A stretch of 64,000 nucleotides of DNA from an uncultured Fulvivirga sp. (GCA_947500555.1 CANMSE010000003.1:62001-126000), one strand, 5' to 3'; positions 29,534 to 41,894 are shown, numbered from the stretch's first letter. Program-made: numbers and translations. The notes: generated by a model from the letters alone, not told the origin.

Positions 29534-30048
29534 TAGGAGAGTAACTTCGTGTATTTATACATTTCATCAACTAAATTCTTTATACCTCCAGATGCTGGTG
29601 CTTGAACCATCATTTCGCAGCAATCTTCATTATTTTCATCAAAAGGGGCTACACGACATTTAGCTTTGCTCATTGCCAGTACATTCTTTATTAGCATATT
29701 ACTCTGATCATCGACATAAAAAAGGTAGTCGAACGACTTATTTGCAAATACACTCACTTTATCCGAGTTAATTGACCCCCAAAATGAGACTTCTTTTTCA
29801 GTAAAGAAGTCAAACAGAAATTCGTGATTTTCTTCTTTTTTAGGTAAAAAAGCCAATACATGCACTTTTTTACCATCGTTCTCCAGACTCTTGATGAAGC
29901 TCTTAATGACCTCATGTTTTGCCTTACTACCGATGGTAAATATTAAACCAATATCCTTTACGCTATCATATCCCATACTTGTTCTGGGAGAAACATTCTT
30001 TTTCAGATAGCTCTTTGTTTTATATGATAGTAGCGTTTTGTTCAACAT
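29533..30048 (-). CDS. DUF6913-like conserved Bacteroidota protein
   Basis: 171-aa ORF abutting dapA; N-terminus and SVKDIGLIF segment recall this family. Confidence 0.65.
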   Translation of the reverse strand: MLNKTLLSYKTKSYLKKNVSPRTSMGYDSVKDIGLIFTIGSKAKHEVIKSFIKSLENDGKKVHVLAFLPKKEENHEFLFDFFTEKEVSFWGSINSDKVSVFANKSFDYLFYVDDQSNMLIKNVLAMSKAKCRVAPFDENNEDCCEMMVQAPASGGIKNLVDEMYKYTKLLS

Positions 30049-30052
30049 TTGA

Positions 30053-32065
<2,013 letters not shown>

Positions 32066-32076
32066 TTAATTGGCTG

Positions 32077-33936
32077 CTATTTCATTTGAGTAGGATCTGA
32101 AAATGGCTTAGTAATTTCTGATATATTGACTTTGTTATTAGATCGCTCTATATCAGCCATTCGTTGTGTGTTATCGATTTCTATGCTTTTAATGTCGTTT
32201 ACATTTCTACTAAGTTGTAGGTTGTAAGTCGGATAAGTCCAGGGCCAGGCTTCCAAAGTTTGTCTTTGTATGGATTGATTTTCAACTTCTTTTGTACCTC
32301 GCATTATTCTTAGTGGCACATATATGATTTCCTCGCTATCGTCATTGTAGGTAATATGTAAATCAATAGGCATCATCATATCGCTATTTCTTTCAAGAGT
32401 AACGTAGGTCTTATCACCTTTACCAATTATTGATTTTATGCCATAATCAATTTGATTTGTAGTGTTCATAAAATGTTCTACATACCAATCCAGCTGCATA
32501 TTAGATTCTTTTTCCATGATTCTCATCAAGTCATTTGGAGTAGGATGTTTGAATTTCCATTCCTTATAATATCTACGCATGGAGCGCATAAAGGTCTTTC
32601 TTCCAACGATGTAACTCAGTTGATTTAAGAAAACAGCTCCTTTATAGTAGGCATTTAAGCTATAGGATCTGTTGGTTTTGTAGTGATCGGCATGAGTGGT
32701 TAGTGGTTCTTCGTTACCGCTTTTAGCCATGGTAAAATAACCTCTATACGAGTTTAAATGAGAGTCCTCCCAATTTTCGTTGAGCAAATAAGCTAAGGTT
32801 TCATCTTCTGCAAATGATGTAAAACCTTCATCCATCCATTCATACAAACTTTCATTAGTAGCCAGCACTCCTTGATACCAGTTATGAATCATTTCATGCA
32901 CACAAACGCCTAATAAGCTTTTAAAATTTCTGTTTCCGGTAACAAGAGTAGCCATTGGATACTCCATACCGCCATCACCACCTTGTATAAAAGTGTATTG
33001 ATCATACGGGTATTCTCCGAAATTTTCACTTACATAGTCCATAGCTCGCACCATATATTCGGGTAGCTTTTCCCATGCGGCTTTATTCTCTTCGGTTTCT
33101 TGATAAAAGAAATGTAATGTAGGACCGTTTTTAACTTTTGCTGTTGTATGAGTATAATCCGGGTCGGCACCCCACATGAAATCATGAACATTTGGCGCTT
33201 TAAAATGCCATGTTAACTTTTCAGAATTACTTTTAGATTCCTTAGCGTAACCATGACCAATGTCTTTCGGATTTTGAAGGTTTCCAGTTCCTCCTATGGT
33301 ATAAGCAGAGTCTATTGATATTTTAACATCAAAATCACCCCAGACTCCATGAAATTCTCGGCCTATATATGGGTTAGTATGCCAACCCATGTAGTCATAC
33401 TCTGCTAGTTTTGGATACCATTGGGCCATAGAGTAGGAGATGCCTTCTTTGTTATTCCGACCACTTCTTCTTATTTGTACAGGGATTTGAGCTTCAAATT
33501 CCATCTCAAAAATTGTTTTTTGTCCTGGAAGAATTGGTTTTTTAAGTATTACTTCCAATAAAGTTCCTTGAACCGTAATATTCACTTCCTCCCCGTCTTG
33601 TTTTAAGGAGGTGATTTTCTGGTAACCAATTTCATCACTCGTCAGTTTTGATATTCTGTCTGCAACTCTTTTATCAGGATCCGAAATATTTCTGGATCGA
33701 ACGTCCATCATGCTTCCTGGTTGAAATGCATTGAAATACAGATGATAATATACTTTATTTAATGTGTCAGGTGAGTTATTATAATAGGTGAGTTTCTGAG
33801 TTCCTTTGAATTGATGTTTGTCCACATCCATATCAATGTTCATCACATATTCTGCTCTTTGCTGCCAATAGAGTTGGTTTTGGGCCATCGAGTATGTAGT
33901 TGATAACAAGAAGGCTACAAGAAATTTATTAATCAT
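32077..33936 (-). CDS. M1 family metallopeptidase, secreted
   Basis: GGMEYPMATLV; VHEMIHNWYQGVLATNESLYEWMDEGFTSFAED (HExxH-x18-E type). Confidence 0.95.
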   Translation of the reverse strand: MINKFLVAFLLSTTYSMAQNQLYWQQRAEYVMNIDMDVDKHQFKGTQKLTYYNNSPDTLNKVYYHLYFNAFQPGSMMDVRSRNISDPDKRVADRISKLTSDEIGYQKITSLKQDGEEVNITVQGTLLEVILKKPILPGQKTIFEMEFEAQIPVQIRRSGRNNKEGISYSMAQWYPKLAEYDYMGWHTNPYIGREFHGVWGDFDVKISIDSAYTIGGTGNLQNPKDIGHGYAKESKSNSEKLTWHFKAPNVHDFMWGADPDYTHTTAKVKNGPTLHFFYQETEENKAAWEKLPEYMVRAMDYVSENFGEYPYDQYTFIQGGDGGMEYPMATLVTGNRNFKSLLGVCVHEMIHNWYQGVLATNESLYEWMDEGFTSFAEDETLAYLLNENWEDSHLNSYRGYFTMAKSGNEEPLTTHADHYKTNRSYSLNAYYKGAVFLNQLSYIVGRKTFMRSMRRYYKEWKFKHPTPNDLMRIMEKESNMQLDWYVEHFMNTTNQIDYGIKSIIGKGDKTYVTLERNSDMMMPIDLHITYNDDSEEIIYVPLRIMRGTKEVENQSIQRQTLEAWPWTYPTYNLQLSRNVNDIKSIEIDNTQRMADIERSNNKVNISEITKPFSDPTQMK

Positions 33937-33973
33937 TTAACTATAATCAGGTTTAAGTTTAATATGTGATAAG

Positions 33974-34168
33974 TTATTGCAATTCTTCCAGGGAATCATT
34001 TAACTCACTTTCAGTTTCTCTCAACTGTTTGCTGCAAAATGCTACTAATTCTTTGGCATCTTTCACTTTAGAAGTAAGATCATCAACCGTCAGTTCACCG
34101 CTTTCAATTTCAGTCACCAGCTTGTTGAGCCTTTCAATTGCTTCAGAATAGTTCTTAATTTTCTTCAT
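33974..34168 (-). CDS. xseB: Exodeoxyribonuclease VII small subunit
   Basis: YSEAIERLNKLVTEIESGELTVDDLTSKVKDAKELV; overlaps the xseA end. Confidence 0.92.
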   Translation of the reverse strand: MKKIKNYSEAIERLNKLVTEIESGELTVDDLTSKVKDAKELVAFCSKQLRETESELNDSLEELQ

Positions 34169-35414
34169 CAGTGGCTAAAATATCCTTGATCTCACTTTTC
34201 AAAATCGAAGATAGTGTTCTTGTTTCAATTATGTCACCTTCTTTTACATTTTCGGTGGTAATTGACCGGCCATTTTTGGTAGTCATAGTATAACCCCGCT
34301 TCAAAACCGAGTTTGGATCTAAATACTCAATTTTACTACCCATTAGGGTTAGTTGTTGCCTTTGACTTGTAAGGTAATTTTGAGTTCCGCCAATGACTTG
34401 TGAAGTTAACTGGTCAAGCCGATGCCTATTTTTTATGAGGTTATTATAAGTACCATTTAATATTTTGTTTTTTAATGAATTGAGATGGTTTTCCTTTTGT
34501 TTTAAAATGAATGAACTTGTTCTTAACAATTCTTTTAGCTTAGATAAAAGCTCGCTTTCATAATCTAAACTTTTATTAATAACCCATTCTGCTACTGCTG
34601 TAGGTGTTTTTAATGACTTGAAAGCTATAAGGTCTAGAATAGACTCATCTCTTTCATGACCTATGCCAGTGATAATGGGAACAGGTATTTGGCACGCATT
34701 GAAGTTTAATTCATAATCATCAAAACAATCTAAATCTAATTTGGAACCTCCTCCACGTATGATAACTATTGCATCAAACAACTCCGAAGAATTGTGAATT
34801 GTATGCAGTGCATTGACGATAGATTCTGGTGCGCCATCTCCTTGCATTGTAGCTTTAAAAAGCCTCACTTTAAACTCATAGCCATAACTATTATTAACAA
34901 GCTGATTCATAAAGTCTTCATAACCTGCAGCAGCAGGAGAACTTATGATTGCCATATTTGAGATCACTCTTCCCAAATGTTGGGCTTTGTTCATGTCAAC
35001 CACTCCATCAGATTCCAGTCGATTAAGAACTTCTTGTCGTTTTCTTTCTCGTTCGCCCAAAGTGAAATTGGCATCAATATCTTTTATATTAAAGCTGAGA
35101 CCATATATCTCATGATATTGGACTTGGACATTACACAAGATTTTCAGCCCCGATTTAAGTGTTTCTCCGGTCATTTTCTCAAACCAGAGTGATAGATTTC
35201 TATAAGTGTAAGACCAGATAGTAGCTCTGGATTTAGCCAAAATTCTGTTCTCTTCTTTTTCTACTAGTTCCAGATAGCAATGGCCATTTTGATTGACTCT
35301 TAGTTCTGCAATTTCTGCTACTACCCAATAGCTTGGTGCCAGAGTTTTGTCAAGAGTGGCTTTGACAAGTTTGTTAAGATCTAGTAGCGAGAAATGATCG
35401 AGCATAGAGGCCAA
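34155..35414 (-). CDS. xseA: Exodeoxyribonuclease VII large subunit
   Basis: N-terminal OB fold; IVIIRGGGSKLDLDCFDDYELN; TGIGHERDESILDLIAFKSLKTPTAVAEW. Confidence 0.96.
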   Translation of the reverse strand: MASMLDHFSLLDLNKLVKATLDKTLAPSYWVVAEIAELRVNQNGHCYLELVEKEENRILAKSRATIWSYTYRNLSLWFEKMTGETLKSGLKILCNVQVQYHEIYGLSFNIKDIDANFTLGERERKRQEVLNRLESDGVVDMNKAQHLGRVISNMAIISSPAAAGYEDFMNQLVNNSYGYEFKVRLFKATMQGDGAPESIVNALHTIHNSSELFDAIVIIRGGGSKLDLDCFDDYELNFNACQIPVPIITGIGHERDESILDLIAFKSLKTPTAVAEWVINKSLDYESELLSKLKELLRTSSFILKQKENHLNSLKNKILNGTYNNLIKNRHRLDQLTSQVIGGTQNYLTSQRQQLTLMGSKIEYLDPNSVLKRGYTMTTKNGRSITTENVKEGDIIETRTLSSILKSEIKDILATDEEN

Positions 35415-35446
35415 AAGTAAGAATAAATCTGCGCCTTAGACACTGG

Positions 35447-36544
35447 CTAGAATGGAATTCTATAAATAACTGTAAAACTGAAAAGACCTATTGGATCAAG
35501 CTCGAATGTCTCGCCTGGAAGCTCTACAGGAATGCTGTAGGAATAAGAAAGCAGGAATAAATACTTTTTAAAGCTTATTGATATGGGAAAATTAAAATTG
35601 TAATTCATAATCCCATATTCTTCATTACGTTCTTCTAGTTGTTCGAATAAATACTCCCTTACTTCGGGATTAACGAAGTAAACTACGGCTATAAGGTTTC
35701 TTTTTCTTTCATCAGAAAAGAATCTATTATTCTGTATGTTTTCAATGGTTTCAATTTCCTCTGCTGTTAATTCAACATTTGTCAGAAATTCCTGAAACTC
35801 TTCGCTCTGTAGGTTTTCCCTCAAATAAGCATTAGACCTAACCTCATCAATTAGTCTTCCGGTAAATTGAATATTGACTATCTGATTTCCATAGAGCACC
35901 GAGAATGAGGGTAAAAAACTTATTGTAGTGTTTTTAATCAGTTTTTTCGTACTAAGCGATGCGCCAATATTAGCAGAGATCCGGTGAGCATTTGTAGCAC
36001 CAAATAAAAAGGAATAATCAATTCCTGAAGATAGAAATTTGTAGTTATAGTCAAATGTTGCACCAAGACTGTTACTCGGTGAATCAGCTATTTGACTGTT
36101 ATCACTATGATAGAACCATTTTTCATAGGAACTGGCAAAGGTTACCCGCTTACCAAGCCTTCCCAAATACCCAATCGAAGCTAATGTAATATTATACTTT
36201 GGATCAAATTCACTATTCCAGAACCCTGATAAATCTGCAAATAGACCATTAGAATGATAAAACGAGATTCCGGGAGATAAACCATATTGGTTGACGCCAA
36301 AGTCTCTTCCAGCATTGGTTACATTACTACTGTAGCCCAATCTAAAGTTAAGTTCAGAAGGAGGTTTGATTGACTCTGTACTTAGTACACTGTCAATGAG
36401 CGAAAATATTCCGCTAGAATCCAATTCTGCCTCTAGCATGGCAAGCTCAGCCGCAAAATTACGCACAGAATCTCCTGTTACAGATTGTGAAATAACCTGC
36501 TGCGAGGAGATTAGTACTAAAATGGCCGTATAGAATATTTTCAT
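35447..36544 (-). CDS. Putative outer membrane beta-barrel protein
   Basis: Signal peptide; alternating amphipathic strands; terminal aromatic (VIYRIPF). Confidence 0.6.
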   Translation of the reverse strand: MKIFYTAILVLISSQQVISQSVTGDSVRNFAAELAMLEAELDSSGIFSLIDSVLSTESIKPPSELNFRLGYSSNVTNAGRDFGVNQYGLSPGISFYHSNGLFADLSGFWNSEFDPKYNITLASIGYLGRLGKRVTFASSYEKWFYHSDNSQIADSPSNSLGATFDYNYKFLSSGIDYSFLFGATNAHRISANIGASLSTKKLIKNTTISFLPSFSVLYGNQIVNIQFTGRLIDEVRSNAYLRENLQSEEFQEFLTNVELTAEEIETIENIQNNRFFSDERKRNLIAVVYFVNPEVREYLFEQLEERNEEYGIMNYNFNFPISISFKKYLFLLSYSYSIPVELPGETFELDPIGLFSFTVIYRIPF

Positions 36545-36557
36545 TTACTACATACGC

Positions 36558-37049
36558 CTAGTTGTTATTTTTTCTTTGATTACGCTGTTGTTGCAATTCA
36601 CGATTTCTATTTTGTCGATCTCGTTGATTATTGCGTTGTCTCATTCTCTCAAGTAACATCTTCTTGAAATCATTTTCAGCTCTTCTTAAGTTTAGTATTT
36701 GACGATTACTGATCACTTTCAAAAGTCGATCTGAATATGTCTTATCTAGCTCAAGTTGGCGTGTCTTTAATTGATGCCCCAGATCCAGAAGCTTCTTGTA
36801 TTCTTCCTCCGAAGCTGTTTCTGAATTGAAATTGGCCTTGGCAGTTTGGTATTCGCTACGAAACCCTTTAAGTTGGTTATTGTACTCATTATAAACAGGC
36901 CAGAATTTTTCGGCTTGCTCAGGAGTCAAGTCCAAACGTTCAGTGATCAGAGCTATTTTTGCTGCTTCAATCTTTTTTAATGCCTCTTTATTCTGCGCCA
37001 TCACTGAATAAGTCATGAGTGTTATGGCTAGTAATATTAAATTCTTCAT
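36558..37049 (-). CDS. Periplasmic LTxEQ/Spy-CpxP-like protein
   Basis: Signal peptide; RLDLTPEQAEKFWPVYNEYNNQLK; Arg/Gln/Asn-rich C-terminal tail. Confidence 0.65.
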   Translation of the reverse strand: MKNLILLAITLMTYSVMAQNKEALKKIEAAKIALITERLDLTPEQAEKFWPVYNEYNNQLKGFRSEYQTAKANFNSETASEEEYKKLLDLGHQLKTRQLELDKTYSDRLLKVISNRQILNLRRAENDFKKMLLERMRQRNNQRDRQNRNRELQQQRNQRKNNN

Positions 37050-37504
37050 ATGTTTTCAGTTATGTCGTATTCCAAAATGTATTCATCGAGCGCACCATCA
37101 TTGAGCTCAAGCTCATCTAAAGGGCTGCTTTCTTCCCAATCAAGTTGGTAATCGTTAAATTCTATTTCATCTAATAATTCCTGCTCGCTGATGTTGTTAT
37201 CCGATAGGTAAAGCATAATATCCTCAGAACTAACTTCTGCAAGAAAATCTTCTGGAGTCGTGCTACTATCATTATTAAAGAACAAAACACCAGACACCGC
37301 CATAATAATGGTTATTGCTGCTGCAATGCTCATGCGAACCGGAGTCAGCCAAACCTGTTTAGTTATTTTCTCATCTGCTACCTCAACAGTCCTGCTCAGT
37401 ATTTCTTTATTTAGCTGATCGAAATACCCTTCAGGCACCTTAAAAGGAGTGCCTATTTTGTCGTTTTCGTCCAGTCTTATCTTTTTCATACTTCTTAGAT
37501 TCAA
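37046..37504 (-). CDS. Putative single-TM anti-sigma-like protein
   Basis: N-terminal PFKVPEGYFDQLNKEI, TM (MSIAAAITIIMAVSGVLFF), acidic C-terminus; directly after the ECF sigma gene. Confidence 0.6.
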   Translation of the reverse strand: MNLRSMKKIRLDENDKIGTPFKVPEGYFDQLNKEILSRTVEVADEKITKQVWLTPVRMSIAAAITIIMAVSGVLFFNNDSSTTPEDFLAEVSSEDIMLYLSDNNISEQELLDEIEFNDYQLDWEESSPLDELELNDGALDEYILEYDITENI

Positions 37505-37519
37505 TTTGCGTCAAATGGT

Positions 37520-38047
37520 TTAAACCACATTCAAAATACTTTCAATTTTTTTTACTGCATGGTGATAACTTGCCTTCAGGGCGCCAACACTAGTGTCGGT
37601 AATCTTTGACATATCTTCATACTTAAGATCATCGAAATACTTCATATTAAAAACAAGTCGCTGCTTCTCCGGAAGCTGAAGCAAGGCTTTTTGAAGTTTT
37701 AACTGCACCTCATTACCGTCAAGATAAGTGCTGGCCTTTAAAGATTCTTGTGCCAATTCAGTATCATCCGTAGTAAATCGCTTACGCTTTTTAATAAAAC
37801 TTAAACTCTCATTTACCGCAATACGGTAAACCCAGGTGTACAATTGAGAATCAGCTCTAAAATTAGAAATGCTGGAGTACACTTTAAGGAAGACGTCTTG
37901 GGTAACGTCATTAGCATCGTCATGATCAAGGACAATTTTTCTAATTGCCCAATAGATTTTTTCCTGATAAGTGGCTAACAGGTGTTTGAACCCCTCGTTT
38001 CTGGTTTCAGGGTCTTTGACAAGCTTGATTAATTGTTTTTCCTCCAA
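37520..38047 (-). CDS. RNA polymerase sigma-70 factor, ECF subfamily
   Basis: DDANDVTQDVFLKVYSSISNFRADSQLYTWVYRIAVNESLSFIKK; LPEKQRLVFNMKYFDDLKYEDMSKI. Confidence 0.95.
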   Translation of the reverse strand: MEEKQLIKLVKDPETRNEGFKHLLATYQEKIYWAIRKIVLDHDDANDVTQDVFLKVYSSISNFRADSQLYTWVYRIAVNESLSFIKKRKRFTTDDTELAQESLKASTYLDGNEVQLKLQKALLQLPEKQRLVFNMKYFDDLKYEDMSKITDTSVGALKASYHHAVKKIESILNVV

Positions 38048-38113
38048 ACAGATAGGTTTTGAGTGTTAGACTCATTAACCAATTGAAGGTTTAAATTTAT
38101 GATTAAAAAAGGA

Positions 38114-39034
38114 TTAAATCTCTCTCAAGGTTTCAAAAACTCCGGCATTTCTACCTTTGAATCGTACTACCAATAGAGGGTGGTGCATTTTCTCATTCAC
38201 CATTTTTTCTGCTAGACTACCTAAAAATAAAGCTGCAGCAGCCGTTCGTCCTTTAGCTCCAATAATGATAAAGTCTGGATTAATCTCATCAGCCAGGTCG
38301 TATATGTCACTGGCCAGGTTGTCATTAGTATCTAAAGAATAAACATCATGAATTTTTATTCCTCGTTTATCAATCTTCTTAATGAATTTGGCAAAATCTG
38401 CTTTAGCGTTCTTCTTCATCACTTCGGCAAATTCTTCAAATGACTTGCCCGTATAATGATAACCCGCAGGTACTGCATAGACATTTTGACAAACTATTTC
38501 AGGTTTGCCATCATTTTTGACACAGAAGTCAATAGTCTGATCAAGCGCTAGTTTTGAGTAACTGGAAAAATCTATTGGGACCAATACTTTTTCAGCTTGA
38601 GGCTCTAAATTTTCTGGTACAATCAAAAGGTTACAACTTGCTCTTCGAGCCAACCTAAGGGTGGTTACGCCAGTACCATCAAGCGTCTTCTTCTGACCTA
38701 CTATAATTAAGTCAATATCACTTTTCTCAGCAATCTTCAATAGATCACCACCAACCCCTTTTTTGACATTGATTACTATCTTGACTTTTTTCTCAGGAGA
38801 GAAAAACTTATCTACTGCTTCGGAAAGCTCAGTTTTACGTTCTTTTAATGCTGATTCAACCAGCTTTGGAAATTCTTTCTTTACATCCGAAGGGATGCTT
38901 AAGTTTTTTACAACGTTGACAAACTCGACCTTTTCAGCAGAAGTGTGATCTACAAGAAAAGAGGCATATTTTATCAGGGTCTCATCAAGTGATGAGGTGT
39001 CAAGACCCACTAGGATGTGTTTGAATGGCTCCAT
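38114..39034 (-). CDS. Tandem-domain universal stress protein
   Basis: FKHILVGLDTSSLDETLIKYA; second Usp domain ending FIIIGAKGRTAAAALFLGSLAEKMV. Confidence 0.93.
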   Translation of the reverse strand: MEPFKHILVGLDTSSLDETLIKYASFLVDHTSAEKVEFVNVVKNLSIPSDVKKEFPKLVESALKERKTELSEAVDKFFSPEKKVKIVINVKKGVGGDLLKIAEKSDIDLIIVGQKKTLDGTGVTTLRLARRASCNLLIVPENLEPQAEKVLVPIDFSSYSKLALDQTIDFCVKNDGKPEIVCQNVYAVPAGYHYTGKSFEEFAEVMKKNAKADFAKFIKKIDKRGIKIHDVYSLDTNDNLASDIYDLADEINPDFIIIGAKGRTAAAALFLGSLAEKMVNEKMHHPLLVVRFKGRNAGVFETLREI

Positions 39035-39088
39035 TACTTCAATTTTGCCGCAAAGTTAACGATGGATTAACTTACTATTATCAACTAT

Positions 39089-40177
39089 TTAAATATTTAA
39101 TGATAAAATTTGATCTGAGAGCATTTCTATTTGCTCTTTACTGTGCGTTGGAAAATTGGCAATCCTTATTTGTTGCTCTTTTCTTTCCCCATATCCTGCA
39201 CCAACTACTAAGCCTTTTGCGTTTAAAGCAGTCAAGATTTTAGAAGATGAAACGGAACAGTCGGCTACTAATGTAGTTTTTGAACGATTCTGCTCATTTT
39301 TTACAAAATGACTTAAGTAGGGACTCTGTTCCACCATATGATTTAGAACGGCAGCTTTATAATTGGTTTCTTGTCTTATTTGTTTGGTACCCTTAACTAC
39401 CATATCATGTGCTACTTTGCCTAGCAAGTACATGTCCAGCACGTTTGGTGTAGCAGGGGTCTGATTTATTTTTGCTTTCGCCACCAGTTCTGGAATGCAA
39501 TGATATGAACCAATACTTTCTCCATCGCCAAGTAGTTGTTCCGCTTTATCAATACATCGATCATTGATCACCCAAACACCAAGGCCGGCAGGTAACCCAA
39601 AACATTTTTGTACGGATAAATAAAAGGTATCTACCTGCGAGAAATCAATGGCAACAGATGGCGCAATCGAAACAACATCAAGTGAAATCAATTGGTTTGG
39701 AAATCCCATTCGTAATGCAGCCAAATCACCTTCAGTATGGCTTGCCCCTGTGCTTGTTTCATTATAAGTGACTGAGATCAACTCACTGGTCTCAGGGATA
39801 AGTACTTTTTCAATGTCTACGACCTCACCAGGCTCAGCATCCTTGATCAGTGCATTCTTCTTATAGTTAGATACGATCTTTTGAAACTTCCCCGAAAAGG
39901 CGCCATTAACAAAATGAAAAGACTCTTTACCTATGAGATTCTGAGCTATTCTCTCCCATACCTCAGTAGCCGATGAGGTGAACAAAACATGATAACCTTC
40001 TGGGATGTCTAAAAGTATTCTCAAGTTTTCAGTGCACTCAGCAAAAATTGATTGAAAAGTTTTCCCCCGATGTGAGATAGAAGGAATGTTTTCCTTGAGC
40101 GCTGCTTTTAAATGTTCCTCAACTGTGAAGTATAACTGTGATGGGCCAGGAGTGAAGTGTAGCTTTTTCATGCCCAT
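39089..40177 (-). CDS. Class V aminotransferase (phosphoserine aminotransferase-like)
   Basis: LHFTPGPSQLYFTVEEHLKAAL; VTYNETSTGASH; DVVSIAPSVAIDFSQVDTFYLSVQKCFGLPAGLG. Confidence 0.87.
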   Translation of the reverse strand: MGMKKLHFTPGPSQLYFTVEEHLKAALKENIPSISHRGKTFQSIFAECTENLRILLDIPEGYHVLFTSSATEVWERIAQNLIGKESFHFVNGAFSGKFQKIVSNYKKNALIKDAEPGEVVDIEKVLIPETSELISVTYNETSTGASHTEGDLAALRMGFPNQLISLDVVSIAPSVAIDFSQVDTFYLSVQKCFGLPAGLGVWVINDRCIDKAEQLLGDGESIGSYHCIPELVAKAKINQTPATPNVLDMYLLGKVAHDMVVKGTKQIRQETNYKAAVLNHMVEQSPYLSHFVKNEQNRSKTTLVADCSVSSSKILTALNAKGLVVGAGYGERKEQQIRIANFPTHSKEQIEMLSDQILSLNI

Positions 40178-40731
40178 TCGTCAACTTCAAGTGCTTCCAA
40201 AATATCAGCTAATTCATCATAATCTTTAAAGCCAGGTCGTATTTCATCACCTGCTGAAATGGCGATTCCGTGAACTCCGGTTTCATCTATAATATCATTG
40301 ACATTGTCAGCATTGAATCCGCAACCTAGCAATACCTTATTTTGTTTTGATAATGCTTTAATGGCACTTAATTGACTCGAGTTAAGATTTTCGGGACCAT
40401 TAACCAGTACATAATCCATTGACTTAAGGTCTTCATCAGTAATCGTCTCAATCGATGTATTAAAAATCGTTTTTATACTGTCATCCTGAGCAGTTAACAC
40501 TTTTGTGTCAGAGCTTTCAACATTATTCACCTTGTATGAGGTAATACCGTCAAGTTTATCTGTTTCTATCACAAAATCGACACCTGAGACCCATGATGTG
40601 ATCTCCTGAAAGACTTCCGGGGTAACTTCATTAATATCAAACCCTATAAGATCTACACTCATTCCCGCACAATATCGTGCATCAGAAAGGTTGTTGACTC
40701 CATTAATTTTTACAAACGTTCTTAAGCTCAT
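40168..40731 (-). CDS. Diverged phosphoribosylanthranilate isomerase (TrpF)-like TIM-barrel protein
   Basis: FVKINGVNNLSDARYCAGMSVDLIGFD resembles the TrpF N-terminus; VLLGCGFNADNVNDIID...GIAISAGDEIRPGFKD resembles its C-terminus. Confidence 0.7.
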   Translation of the reverse strand: MSLRTFVKINGVNNLSDARYCAGMSVDLIGFDINEVTPEVFQEITSWVSGVDFVIETDKLDGITSYKVNNVESSDTKVLTAQDDSIKTIFNTSIETITDEDLKSMDYVLVNGPENLNSSQLSAIKALSKQNKVLLGCGFNADNVNDIIDETGVHGIAISAGDEIRPGFKDYDELADILEALEVDEWA

Positions 40732-40838
40732 TACTTAATAGATAATTCAAATACTACTATAAGATTAATCAATCATTTATAAAGGCAAAGCTAAGTCAAA
40801 ATACCTTGCTTTGCTGAGCAATTTTAAAATAGATAAAT

Positions 40839-41156
40839 ATGGCAGTAGCAGTTTTAGATGACTCGAATTTCAACCAGTCATTAAATGATAATAAGAAGAC
40901 AATCGTTAAGTATTTTGCTGGATGGTGTGGCAATTGCCGATTGTTTACACCCAAGTTTAAAAGACTTTCGGAAGATGACAGATTCAATGGTATTTCTTTC
41001 GTTGATGTAGATGCCGAAAAGAATCCTGATGCACGTAAAGCAGCCGGAGTAACGAACCTTCCTTTTTTTGCTGTATTTGATGGTAATCAATTGGTCGATG
41101 CAGTAGCTACGAGCAAAGAAGATGCAGTAATCGAACTTTTGGGTAAGCTCCAATAA
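40839..41156 (+). CDS. Thioredoxin family protein (CGNC active site)
   Basis: KYFAGWCGNCRLFTPKFKRL; VDVDAEKNPDARKAAGVTNLPFFAVFDG. Confidence 0.92.
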   Translation: MAVAVLDDSNFNQSLNDNKKTIVKYFAGWCGNCRLFTPKFKRLSEDDRFNGISFVDVDAEKNPDARKAAGVTNLPFFAVFDGNQLVDAVATSKEDAVIELLGKLQ

Positions 41157-41189
41157 GCTTTACAACACAGAAATCTTTATTTTTGGAAG

Positions 41190-41894
41190 ATGGAATCAAC
41201 TGTCTTCCAAAAACCATTTCTTTTTATACTCAGTACAATTGTCTTATTGTCTTGCGATAATACCACAGTAGATCCTGCATCCGTAGATCGAGGAGAGGCA
41301 TTCTTTCCTCTAGAAACACAGACTTTTAGAGAATATCAGGTTGAAGAAATCCAATACCAGTTTTCAGGTGAGATTATAGAACTACAATATAACCTTCGTG
41401 AAGAAGTCGTTGAATCTTTCTTATCTGCTCAGGATTCAACCTATGTCATCTACCGATATACTCGTAACTCTAGCGATGATGAATGGGAATTTCTGAATAC
41501 CTGGCAGGCTAGGCAAAACGGCTTTAACGCTATTATTTTTGAAGAAAACATACCATTCATCAAAATGGCATTCCCAATAGAGACTGGGAAGTTCTGGGAC
41601 GGAAATGCGTTGAATACAAGCGATGAAGACAGGTATGAAATGGATAGCCTTTATTTCAGCTACATTTCACCTACGGAACAATTTGATAGTACCCTTACCG
41701 TTATTCAGAATGATAATCAGGATTTTATTGTTGAACTAGATCGAAGGTTTGAGGTATATGCTTTTGACATCGGACTAGTGTACCGAGAAGAGATTAATTT
41801 CCAGTACTGTACAAATGACAGTTGCCTCGGCCAGCAAATTATTGAAGAGGGAAGAGAATTTAGGCAAACACTAACTAGCTATGGTAAATTTTAA
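41190..41894 (+). CDS. Hypothetical lipoprotein
   Basis: Lipobox-like FILSTIVLLSC; immediately upstream of and overlapping the S8 peptidase gene. Confidence 0.7.
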   Translation: MESTVFQKPFLFILSTIVLLSCDNTTVDPASVDRGEAFFPLETQTFREYQVEEIQYQFSGEIIELQYNLREEVVESFLSAQDSTYVIYRYTRNSSDDEWEFLNTWQARQNGFNAIIFEENIPFIKMAFPIETGKFWDGNALNTSDEDRYEMDSLYFSYISPTEQFDSTLTVIQNDNQDFIVELDRRFEVYAFDIGLVYREEINFQYCTNDSCLGQQIIEEGREFRQTLTSYGKF

